Shown: piece by piece, positions 1 through 6,066 of the stretch
Layout: each line of letters opens with the position of its first letter
Numbering within the stretch: position 1 is the first letter of the stretch
Origin: Cellvibrionales bacterium UBA4495
Lineage (GTDB): Bacteria > Pseudomonadota > Gammaproteobacteria > Pseudomonadales > Porticoccaceae
Assembly (NCBI GenBank): GCA_002388905.1
Contig: DGNJ01000111.1
Coordinates: 2,268-16,663, forward strand
Reading direction: 5' to 3'
DNA length: 14,396 nucleotides
Position numbers and translations under genes: made by a program
The notes under the pieces: model-generated
Told to the model about the DNA's origin: nothing
Databases searched by the model: none
What the model saw: only the letters and a program-made list of their open reading frames with translations

Positions 1-1477
1 TGATCTGTTTTTCCGGCTCCGAGGCAAGCACCCAGGTATCCTTGCTCACCGAACCCGCCTGGCTGGAAACCACGGTGGCCCGCTGCGACTCGCCGGCACG
101 GGTGAGGCCGCCGGGCATCACCCGGTAAGAGGCTTCCGATGCCACGGCATAACTGCGCAACACCGCGGGCCGTGGCTTGAACTCGCCGCTCGCCAGCGCC
201 GGCAGGTGGGAGGGCACGAGTCGTTCCTGGGCAACATAGCCCGCGGGATCGGCACGAAGCGCGCTCGCCAGTTGCTCGAGGTCCACCGTATCGAGATCGG
301 CGGTGGCAACGCTGTGACTGCCGGGGGCGCGAAAGACCGGTTTAATCACCAGGTCGTCCAGGTTGGCGAGAACATATTCCAGATCCGCCGGCTCCCGGCA
401 CCACCAGGTGGCGACACTGGCCAGCCGCGGCTCCCGGCCCAGGAAATAGCGCGATATGGCAGGCATGTACTTGAGCAGCACGGGGTTCTCCAGGACACCC
501 GAACCGAGCGGATTGGCAACGGCGACATTGCCCCGGCGCACCACCTCGAGCAGCCCCGGAATACCCAGCCGGGAATCGCTTTTCAACTCCACCGGGTCGC
601 AATAGTCGTCGTCCACCCGGCGGAGAATGACATCGACCCGGCTGAGCCCGTCCAGGGCCTTCATCCAGACATGGCCGTCGCGCACCTCGAGATCGCCACT
701 CTGAACAAGGGGGAAACCCAGGTAGTTGGCCAGGTAAGCGTGTTCGAAGTAGGTTTCGTTGTAGGGGCCGGGGGTGAGCACCACCACCTGTGGCACCGGG
801 ACCCGGGGCGCCAGTTCGAAGAGCTTGTGACGGAGGTTCTGGAAGAACAGGGACAGGCGGTGCACGTGGCTGTCCCGGAACAGGCTGGGAAAGACCCGGC
901 TCATGACGGTGCGGTTTTCCAGGGCGTATCCGGCACCGCTGGGCGCCTGGGTGCGGTCGGCCAGCACGCACATCTCGCCGCTGTCCCGGCGCACCATATC
1001 CACCGCGTGAACGATAAGCTGGTGTTCGCCGGGCAAGCGGATCCCGTGGCAGGGTCGCAAAAAACCCCGGTGCCCGAAAATCGCTTCCGGGGGCACCAGG
1101 CCCCGGGTAATCAGCTCCCTGGGCCCGTATATGTCCTGGAACAGCAGGTTGAAAAGTTCCGCCCGTTCCAGCAGCCCCGCCTCAATGCGATTCCACTCCT
1201 CGCTATCGATAACCCAGGGCACCAGGTCCAGGTGCCATGTCCGGTCGGCCTGGCTGTTGTCGTAAATATTGTAGGTGGCACCGTCGTCCCGGAGAATGCG
1301 CAGGGCTTTTTTACGGCGTTCGCCCAGCTCATCGGCGCCCAGGGCAGCCAGGCTGTCGACGATATAACGCCAGGACTCACGCACCTCCCCGGAAGGTCCC
1401 AGGGTTTCGTCGCGCAAACCCGGCGCGGGTCGATAGCGGAAAACGGTTTCCGGTTCCTTCGTCGGGGAAGAACTCAT
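1..1477 (-). CDS. Circularly permuted ATP-grasp protein, 3' part cut by window edge (probable ATP-grasp/alpha-E fusion)
   Basis: I translated 492 codons from ATG at 1477 to the left edge without meeting a stop; the rest lies outside. The protein belongs to the circularly permuted type 2 ATP-grasp family (DUF404/DUF407), predicted ATP-dependent carboxylate-amine ligases. It is clearly paralogous to the protein at 2579-4033: both share the segments around LTPGPYNETYFEHAYLA (234-250), GLSRVDVILRRVDD (277-290), GNVAVANPLGSGV (316-328), the GGLTR motif (456-460) and SKDTW (478-482). Where the paralog has an ESGGAG glycine-rich loop after VVKPA, this copy has VIKPVFRAPGSHS (377-389), so ATP binding may differ. 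Sequence continues past the SKDTW motif further than in the paralog, which fits the common long form fused to a C-terminal alpha-E domain; that part is inference. Only a weak GAGA-type ribosome site precedes the ATG. Confidence 0.88.
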   Translation of the reverse strand, partial: MSSSPTKEPETVFRYRPAPGLRDETLGPSGEVRESWRYIVDSLAALGADELGERRKKALRILRDDGATYNIYDNSQADRTWHLDLVPWVIDSEEWNRIEAGLLERAELFNLLFQDIYGPRELITRGLVPPEAIFGHRGFLRPCHGIRLPGEHQLIVHAVDMVRRDSGEMCVLADRTQAPSGAGYALENRTVMSRVFPSLFRDSHVHRLSLFFQNLRHKLFELAPRVPVPQVVVLTPGPYNETYFEHAYLANYLGFPLVQSGDLEVRDGHVWMKALDGLSRVDVILRRVDDDYCDPVELKSDSRLGIPGLLEVVRRGNVAVANPLGSGVLENPVLLKYMPAISRYFLGREPRLASVATWWCREPADLEYVLANLDDLVIKPVFRAPGSHSVATADLDTVDLEQLASALRADPAGYVAQERLVPSHLPALASGEFKPRPAVLRSYAVASEASYRVMPGGLTRAGESQRATVVSSQAGSVSKDTWVLASEPEKQI

Positions 1478-1506
1478 CCCGGTCTCTCGTTTGGTAACGG
1501 CGCCGC

Positions 1507-1536
1507 ATTATGGCACTAAGAGCCGTTTCACACTAA
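1507..1536 (-). promoter_or_regulatory. Weak sigma70-like promoter candidate for the left ATP-grasp gene
   Basis: On the minus strand a CATAAT -10 box (1507-1512) lies about 30 bases upstream of the start at 1477, with a poor -35 (TTAGTG, 1531-1536) at 18-bp spacing. The 165-bp gap from the alpha-E gene makes an independent promoter plausible, but the -35 match is only two of six. Confidence 0.22.
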
Positions 1537-1544
1537 TTTGGGTT

Positions 1545-1604
1545 TCGCTCGCTGTGACTAAAAATTCGCCTAGGACGTCTGCGCCGTAGAAATTTTGCGA
1601 GCGA
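1545..1604. repeat. 8-bp inverted repeat overlapping the large hairpin
   Basis: TCGCTCGC at 1545-1552 is the exact reverse complement of GCGAGCGA at 1597-1604. The second copy sits in the loop of the larger hairpin at 1570-1646, and the two pairings interleave, so the two stems would be alternative or pseudoknotted structures. Seen directly; function unknown. Confidence 0.5.
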
Positions 1605-1646
1605 GGCAGTCGCGGCCGTGAAACTTTCTACGGCGCAGACTCCTAG
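1570..1646. repeat. Large stem-loop (about 22 paired bases) between alpha-E and ATP-grasp genes
   Basis: The arms at 1577-1592 and 1625-1640 are perfect 16-base reverse complements (GTCTGCGCCGTAGAAA). A further six pairs (CTAGGA 1570-1575 with TCCTAG 1641-1646) follow after one bulged base at 1576. The loop is 32 bases. The right arm contains the TAG stop codon of the alpha-E gene. On the minus strand the stem is followed after several bases by a run of five T, so it could attenuate or terminate transcription before the next gene. The long loop is atypical of intrinsic terminators; a dispersed palindromic repeat element is the other possibility. Confidence 0.7.
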
Positions 1647-2578
1647 CTCAGATCAAACCAGGTTTCGGCAAAAAGCTGGTGAAGTCCGGCAATACGAAGC
1701 TGGAGTTCGTTGAGGTAGTCGCTCAATTCCGAGTGAGGGATTCCCTCTTCGTCGTCCAGGGACGTATAGCGACTTTTGAGGATGCGGTCCGCCTGGCGAA
1801 CGACGCGATCGCTGCGGGGAAGCTTCTCGCAGTCTTCCCGGATCGCCCCGATACAGTAGGCGATGGTCCGGGGGAATTCGGGATGTTCCAGCATGAAGCG
1901 CACCACGCGGGGGCCCTTGACGCTGGCCCGCTGAAAACGGACGTAGGGCAGATAGGCGCTGGAAGATTGCAGGACGTTGGCCCAGACAATCTGTTCGGTG
2001 GTGGGTAGCAGGTGTTCCTTGTTCTCGACCAGAATCCCGATGCCGGCATCGAGGATCCGGGTGGTCATGTCCGCGCGCTCCAGATTGCGGCCCAGGCGCT
2101 GGAAAATCTTGGCATGGTTTTCACTCATGGTGCCTTCGAACAGGCCCAGCAGCTGCTGGCAATTCTTGATCACGTCCGCGAGGAATTCATGACGGGTACC
2201 CCGGTTGATGCCGCGCTGGAGGTTTTCCTGGACGAACAGGGACATCTCATTGGCATACTCCCAGGATTCCGCGGGAACCTCGTCGCGGGTTGTGCGCATG
2301 TTTTCCCGCACCCAGCGCAGTGACGACAGCATCGATCCCGGGTAGTCGGTATCGGAGAGCAGGAATTTCATGACGTTGCGTTCGTCCTTGACCTTGTAGC
2401 GGGCCTCGAACCAGTCCTCGGCATCGTTCAGGGTCACCAGGTGGTACCAGCCGATATCGACACCCCTGGGCATGTCCAGGAGCAGGTTGGTATAGACGGC
2501 AATCATCCGGGCGGTATTCTCCACCCGCTCCAGGTACCGGGTCATCCAGTAGATCCGCTCTGCCACTCTCGACAACAT
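1643..2578 (-). CDS. Alpha-E domain protein (DUF403)
   Basis: This 311-residue, mostly helical protein carries the alpha-E signatures: an N-terminal MLSRVAERIYWMTRYLERVE (1-20) and a second internal copy of the same theme, RLGRNLERADMTTRILD, in the middle of the protein, with a terminal ETWFDLS. Proteins of this family occur almost always beside circularly permuted ATP-grasp proteins, often with transglutaminase-like proteins, and are predicted partners in making or modifying a peptide-like product; the biochemical role is not established. The start ATG directly abuts the stop of the upstream ATP-grasp gene (zero spacing) and its ribosome site (GGGGAG) lies inside that gene's last codons, so the two are almost certainly translationally coupled. 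No signal peptide or membrane segment is visible, so it is probably cytoplasmic. Confidence 0.92.
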   Translation of the reverse strand: MLSRVAERIYWMTRYLERVENTARMIAVYTNLLLDMPRGVDIGWYHLVTLNDAEDWFEARYKVKDERNVMKFLLSDTDYPGSMLSSLRWVRENMRTTRDEVPAESWEYANEMSLFVQENLQRGINRGTRHEFLADVIKNCQQLLGLFEGTMSENHAKIFQRLGRNLERADMTTRILDAGIGILVENKEHLLPTTEQIVWANVLQSSSAYLPYVRFQRASVKGPRVVRFMLEHPEFPRTIAYCIGAIREDCEKLPRSDRVVRQADRILKSRYTSLDDEEGIPHSELSDYLNELQLRIAGLHQLFAETWFDLS

Positions 2579-4033
2579 CTATTTGCTCCCCGTGTCCACG
2601 ATCCAGGTATCCTTGCTACCGCCGCCCTGGGAGGAATTGACCACCAGGGACCCTTTCTTCATGGCCACCCGGGTCAGTCCACCGGTGGTGACATAGGTCT
2701 TTCTGGCCTGGATGATAAAGGGGCGCAAATCCACGTGCCGGGGTTCCAGGCTTCCGCCGTCCACCAGGGTGGGCACTGTCGACAGGCTCAGGGTGGGCTG
2801 GGCGATATAGTTGCGCGGCTGTTTGCGGATCAGTTCGTCGAAGCGCTTGCGCTCCTTCTTGGTGGAATGTGGGCCGATGAGCATGCCCGCACCGCCGGAT
2901 TCATTGGCGGGCTTGACCACCAGCTTGTCCAGGTTGGCGAGCACATACTCACGCTCCTTGTCGTTGACGCACAGGTAGGTTTCGACATTGGGGATCAGGG
3001 GATCCTGATCCAGGTAGTACTTGATAATCTGCGGCACATAGGCGTAAACCACCTTGTCGTCGGCAACGCCGGCTCCCGGGGCGTTGGCCAGGGCGACATT
3101 GCCCTTCTTCCAGGCCCGCATGAGGCCGGGTACGCCCAGCACCGATTCCCTGTTGAATACCTCCGGGTCGATAAAGAGATCGTCGACCCGGCGGTAAATC
3201 ACGTCCACCCGTTCCAGCCCGTCGATGGTCTTCATGTAGACACAATCGTCGTCGGCGACCACCATGTCGCTGCCCTCCACCAGTTCCGCGCCCATTTGCT
3301 GGGCCAGGAAGGCGTGTTCGAAATAGGCGGAGTTGTAGATGCCGGGCGTCATCACCACGATGGAGGGCCGCTTGACGCGCCGGGGCGACAGGGAAGCCAG
3401 GGCCTCCAGCAGGTTCGAGGCATAGTCGTCGATGGGCAGGATGCGGTCGCTGTCGAAAAGGTCGGGCAATACCCGCTTGGTGACGGAACGGTTCTCGAGC
3501 ATGTAGGAAACGCCGGAGGGAACGCGCAGATTATCCTCGAGCACGTAGAACTGCCCATCCCTGTCGCGCACCAGATCGGTGCCGCAGATATGGGCCCAGA
3601 CCCCGAAAGGAGGCGAAATGCCCACGCACTCGGGCCGGAAGTTTTTCGATTCCCTGAGAATATACTCGGGCAGCACGCCGTCCCGGACGATTTTCTGCTC
3701 GTGGTAGAGATCGTCGATAAACAGATTCAGGGCCCGCAAGCGCTGCTCCAGCCCGGCAGCGGTTTTCTGCCAGTGGTTCAGGGAGATGGTGCGGGGAATG
3801 ATGTCGAAGGGCCAGGCCCGATCGATATTGCCCTCGTCCGAATACACTGTGAAGGTTATGCCCATCTGGGTGATGGTGACATCGGCCGCGGAGCGCCTGG
3901 CCTGTAACTCCTCGTCGCCCAGGGAATTCAGGTAGTTGACCAGACGCCGGGCTGGCAGCCGGGCATTGCCGGACGCACTGATAATTTCGTCGTAGAAATC
4001 GCCGGGTTCGTACTTGCTCCAGTCTATTGCCAT
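2579..4033 (-). CDS. Circularly permuted type 2 ATP-grasp protein
   Basis: A full-length 484-residue member of the DUF404/DUF407 circularly permuted ATP-grasp family, predicted to form an amide-type bond using ATP. Visible landmarks are EDNLRVPSGVSYMLENR (166-182), TPGIYNSAYFEHAFLAQQ (229-246), the acidic DGLERVDVIYRRVDD segment (271-285), GNVALANAPGAGV (311-323), a glycine-rich loop in VVKPANESGGAGM (372-384), GGLTR (451-455) and SKDTWIVD near the C-terminus. The length matches the stand-alone form of the family without a fused alpha-E domain, and the alpha-E partner is the next gene with no gap. The ATG at 4033 has AAGG seven bases upstream. It is the first gene of the minus-strand cassette, with 372 bp to the divergent SDR gene. 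The substrate is unknown, and no transglutaminase or proteasome-like partner is visible here. Confidence 0.93.
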   Translation of the reverse strand: MAIDWSKYEPGDFYDEIISASGNARLPARRLVNYLNSLGDEELQARRSAADVTITQMGITFTVYSDEGNIDRAWPFDIIPRTISLNHWQKTAAGLEQRLRALNLFIDDLYHEQKIVRDGVLPEYILRESKNFRPECVGISPPFGVWAHICGTDLVRDRDGQFYVLEDNLRVPSGVSYMLENRSVTKRVLPDLFDSDRILPIDDYASNLLEALASLSPRRVKRPSIVVMTPGIYNSAYFEHAFLAQQMGAELVEGSDMVVADDDCVYMKTIDGLERVDVIYRRVDDLFIDPEVFNRESVLGVPGLMRAWKKGNVALANAPGAGVADDKVVYAYVPQIIKYYLDQDPLIPNVETYLCVNDKEREYVLANLDKLVVKPANESGGAGMLIGPHSTKKERKRFDELIRKQPRNYIAQPTLSLSTVPTLVDGGSLEPRHVDLRPFIIQARKTYVTTGGLTRVAMKKGSLVVNSSQGGGSKDTWIVDTGSK

Positions 4034-4120
4034 TTGCAGGCCTTATTGCTTGTGGTTTGGGTCCATGTCCCTGCTCGCCGGGTTGCCGCCCTCTATTGTT
4101 TTCGACGGTGGCCTCGCCCT

Positions 4121-4153
4121 GCTTCCCGGTGGGCGCCGGCATGGCCGGGAAGC
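4121..4153. repeat. Inverted repeat in the divergent intergenic region
   Basis: GCTTCCCGG at 4121-4129 pairs exactly with CCGGGAAGC at 4145-4153 across a 15-base loop that is itself GC-rich. It lies about 90-120 bases upstream of the ATP-grasp start, so it would fall in the 5' untranslated region if transcription begins at the candidate promoter near 4213. No T-tract follows on either strand, so it is not a standard intrinsic terminator. Confidence 0.45.
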
Positions 4154-4212
4154 GCCAATATCGACACTCGCAATTTTCATGCCCACGGGAGATATGACCA
4201 GCGTCTTTTTCC

Positions 4213-4243
4213 AGTATAGGACACGGGTCAAGGGCATCGACAA
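4213..4243 (-). promoter_or_regulatory. Candidate promoter of the ATP-grasp/alpha-E cassette
   Basis: On the minus strand TTGTCG (4238-4243) and TATACT (4213-4218) resemble -35 and -10 boxes, although the 19-bp spacer is long. A transcript would start about 170 bases upstream of the ATP-grasp ATG. Weak prediction from sequence alone. Confidence 0.28.
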
Positions 4244-4301
4244 TCGCAGCGGCCAAACCGGTTCCAACGATCGTTCCCCGACTTCTTACTCACGCGCTCT
4301 C

Positions 4302-4331
4302 TACAATGGGCGCTGGTACAATATACGCTGG
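4302..4331 (+). promoter_or_regulatory. Tandem TACAAT boxes and CGCTGG direct repeats upstream of the SDR
   Basis: Two TACAAT hexamers (4302-4307 and 4317-4322), each a good -10 match, lie 84-104 bases upstream of the SDR start. Two CGCTGG direct repeats (4311-4316, 4326-4331) flank the second at 15-bp periodicity. No convincing -35 is present for either box, so a promoter that depends on an activator is possible. Between 4034 and 4405 I see no gene. Confidence 0.28.
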
Positions 4332-4405
4332 CCCGGATGGAAAGTCCTGGGGAATACCGGTTTTCGTCCGACACCTGTTCATGCTGAAAGATTCCGGGAA
4401 GGATT

Positions 4406-5179
4406 ATGACAGACCCCAATAGCAAGAACCGCGGCGCCGCATTCGTCGCCGGCGGAAGCGGTGGCCTGGGCAGCGCCATTTGCCGGCTGCTGGCCCGGGA
4501 GTGGCAAGCCGTTCACTTCACCTACCACAGCAACCGCGAATCCGCGGAAAACCTCCAGAAAGACATTGCCGCAGGCTCGGGCGTGGCGAGTTATTCGGCC
4601 ATGGATATCACCGATTCGTCCTCCATCAGGAAAGCCCTGGACGAGGGCGTATCCCGTTACGGCACTCTGGGCACGGTGGTTTTCGCCAGCGGCGCGCACA
4701 TCGAGCAACCTTTCGTCTCCCAGATCAACACGGACCAGTGGCAAAGCGTCATTGAGATCGAGCTGATGGGTTTCACCCGGCTGGTGCAAAAAGTCATTCC
4801 CCTCTTCCGCCGGCAGGATGGCGGCAACCTGGTTAGCGTGGTCTCTTTCGCGGCCTACCACTTTCCACCGGGGGATGCCCTGTCGGCGGTGCCCAAGGCC
4901 GGTATCGAGGTGCTTTGCCGGGCGATTGCCAAGGAGGAGGGCCGCTACGGCATCCGCGCCAATTCGGTCGCCCCCGGCATCATCAATACCGGCCTGGGAG
5001 GCGAGTTTCAGAAAACCCTGTTTACCCCGGAAATCTGGGAGGGCCAGCGCAAACGGGTACCTCTCAAACGTTTCGGGGAAGGCGACGAAATCGCCGAAGC
5101 AGTTGCTTTCCTGGCTTCTGGCCGGTCGTCCTATATCACCGGCCAGACCATTATTGTCGACGGCGGCATGTGTCTCTGA
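4406..5179 (+). CDS. Short-chain dehydrogenase/reductase (SDR) with altered catalytic tetrad
   Basis: A 257-residue classical-size SDR, the only plus-strand gene. It has a Rossmann glycine motif AGGSGGLG (15-22), an NSVAPG segment (186-191) and a C-terminal TGQTIIVDGG (245-254) typical of FabG-like enzymes. The active site is unusual. Aligning on Ser147 and Lys164 at normal spacing, the position of the catalytic Tyr (Lys minus 4) is Ser160, and the tetrad Asn position (normally in an N-L-x-G motif) is Glu119. The NNAG motif reads FASG (93-96). Normal NAD(P)-dependent reduction or oxidation is therefore doubtful; a divergent activity or non-catalytic role is possible. The start is supported by GGAAGG five bases upstream. 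It converges on the dioxygenase operon. A role as dihydrodiol dehydrogenase is suggested only by location. Confidence 0.88.
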   Translation: MTDPNSKNRGAAFVAGGSGGLGSAICRLLAREWQAVHFTYHSNRESAENLQKDIAAGSGVASYSAMDITDSSSIRKALDEGVSRYGTLGTVVFASGAHIEQPFVSQINTDQWQSVIEIELMGFTRLVQKVIPLFRRQDGGNLVSVVSFAAYHFPPGDALSAVPKAGIEVLCRAIAKEEGRYGIRANSVAPGIINTGLGGEFQKTLFTPEIWEGQRKRVPLKRFGEGDEIAEAVAFLASGRSSYITGQTIIVDGGMCL

Positions 5180-5227
5180 CAAGAACCGGCGGCGGATGAT
5201 CGCAAGTGAAACCCGGGAGGCCAAAGA

Positions 5228-5264
5228 CCGTCTCCGAAACTTTAAAAAAGCGCCTCGGAGACGG
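5228..5264. repeat. Perfect 10-bp inverted repeat downstream of the SDR
   Basis: CCGTCTCCGA (5228-5237) and TCGGAGACGG (5255-5264) form a perfect 10-bp stem with a 17-base A-rich loop, about 50 bases beyond the SDR stop. There is no T-tract after the stem on the plus strand, so it is at best a weak terminator or transcript-stabilising hairpin for the SDR. Confidence 0.5.
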
Positions 5265-5378
5265 CGCCTAACCGGCCTGACCAGGTGGTGTGATTGCCAG
5301 TGAAAGCAACGCCAGGGAGCGAGAGTGGGCAGAGCGCAAGAAAGCGGAGTTTTTCCGCACGATAGCGTTTCCCGCAGA

Positions 5379-5410
5379 ATAAAAAAACCGGCGACCCGTG
5401 AGCCGCCGGT
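5379..5410 (-). terminator. Intrinsic terminator of the dioxygenase operon
   Basis: Read on the minus strand, ACCGGCG and CGCCGGT (arms 5404-5410 and 5387-5393) form a 7-bp GC-rich stem with a 10-base loop followed immediately by seven T. It lies 37 bases after the stop of the beta-subunit gene at 5448, the classic layout of a rho-independent terminator. Confidence 0.88.
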
Positions 5411-5447
5411 GGCAACGTGCGGTATGCGCGCACAATAAGGGGTTCGT

Positions 5448-6020
5448 TTACAGGAAAATGGCCAGGTTGGGCATTCCCAGCACACTCTGATCCATTCTCA
5501 CCTCACGCCGGACCAGTTCGAAGGTTTCCCCTACCCGGCGTACCCGGTCGTGACGCTCGGCACTGAAAATCTGGAAGTCCTCCTGGTAAAAGCGATTGCG
5601 GGTGAGCATCAGGTAGTTGAGCACCTCGTACTCGCCCTCCACATCCGTTTCCCAGACCGTGACGTTGGTGACAAAGCGCCGGACCCGCGAAGCCGGATCC
5701 TCGGACCAGGCAGTCTTGGTATTGACCAACCGGTGGACGCGCATGGCGATGGAATCGAAATCGTCTTCCATATGGCCAAGGGTGTCCGAGAACTCCTTGT
5801 CGCGGTCGGCCCGCTCCCGGGTCTGGCGCACGGGCACGAAATAGCGCAGATCCGGGGCCAGAATATTCAGCCATTCCGCCAGCCGGTGATGATCCAGCAG
5901 GTAGGCATCCAGGTGGAGGAACTGCTGGACCTGGTAATGGGTGATCGAATCCGTGGGCTTGGGCAGATCGATCGACGGAATATCGAAGGGCGCATTCTTG
6001 ATTGCAGCTTGACTCGTCAT
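5448..6020 (-). CDS. Ring-hydroxylating dioxygenase, beta (small) subunit
   Basis: A 190-residue protein with the SnoaL/NTF2-like fold of small subunits of Rieske ring-hydroxylating oxygenases. Family features include the N-terminal helix region with VQQFLHLDAYLLDHHRLAEW (31-50), RYFVPVRQTRER (59-70), a central SRVRRFVTNVTVWETD (111-126), LMLTRNRFYQEDFQIFSAER (137-156) and the terminal PNLAIFL. In this family the beta subunit is structural, giving an alpha3-beta3 oxygenase; catalysis is in the alpha subunit. It starts 46 bases after the alpha-subunit stop with AGAGG about ten bases upstream of the ATG, so the two form one operon. An intrinsic terminator follows. Complete, with no sign of damage. 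Confidence 0.93.
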   Translation of the reverse strand: MTSQAAIKNAPFDIPSIDLPKPTDSITHYQVQQFLHLDAYLLDHHRLAEWLNILAPDLRYFVPVRQTRERADRDKEFSDTLGHMEDDFDSIAMRVHRLVNTKTAWSEDPASRVRRFVTNVTVWETDVEGEYEVLNYLMLTRNRFYQEDFQIFSAERHDRVRRVGETFELVRREVRMDQSVLGMPNLAIFL

Positions 6021-6066
6021 GATAGGTAACCTCTGAATCGTCTCGTTTGTCCGTGGGCCGGCATTC

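Noticed and set aside
206..1519. 437-codon plus-strand open frame
   Set aside because: It lies opposite the left ATP-grasp gene, whose minus-strand translation matches a known family; the plus frame has no recognisable domain and reflects high GC.
2441..3907. 488-codon plus-strand open frame
   Set aside because: Antisense shadow of the 2579-4033 ATP-grasp gene, rich in His, Gly and Gln as expected for a reverse-complement frame.
5228..5264. Intrinsic terminator for the SDR
   Set aside because: The stem is perfect but lacks a following T-tract on the plus strand, so it is listed only as an inverted repeat.
4379..5485. 368-codon minus-strand open frame
   Set aside because: Antisense to the SDR gene, which has clear family motifs; the frame also runs through the terminator at 5379-5410.
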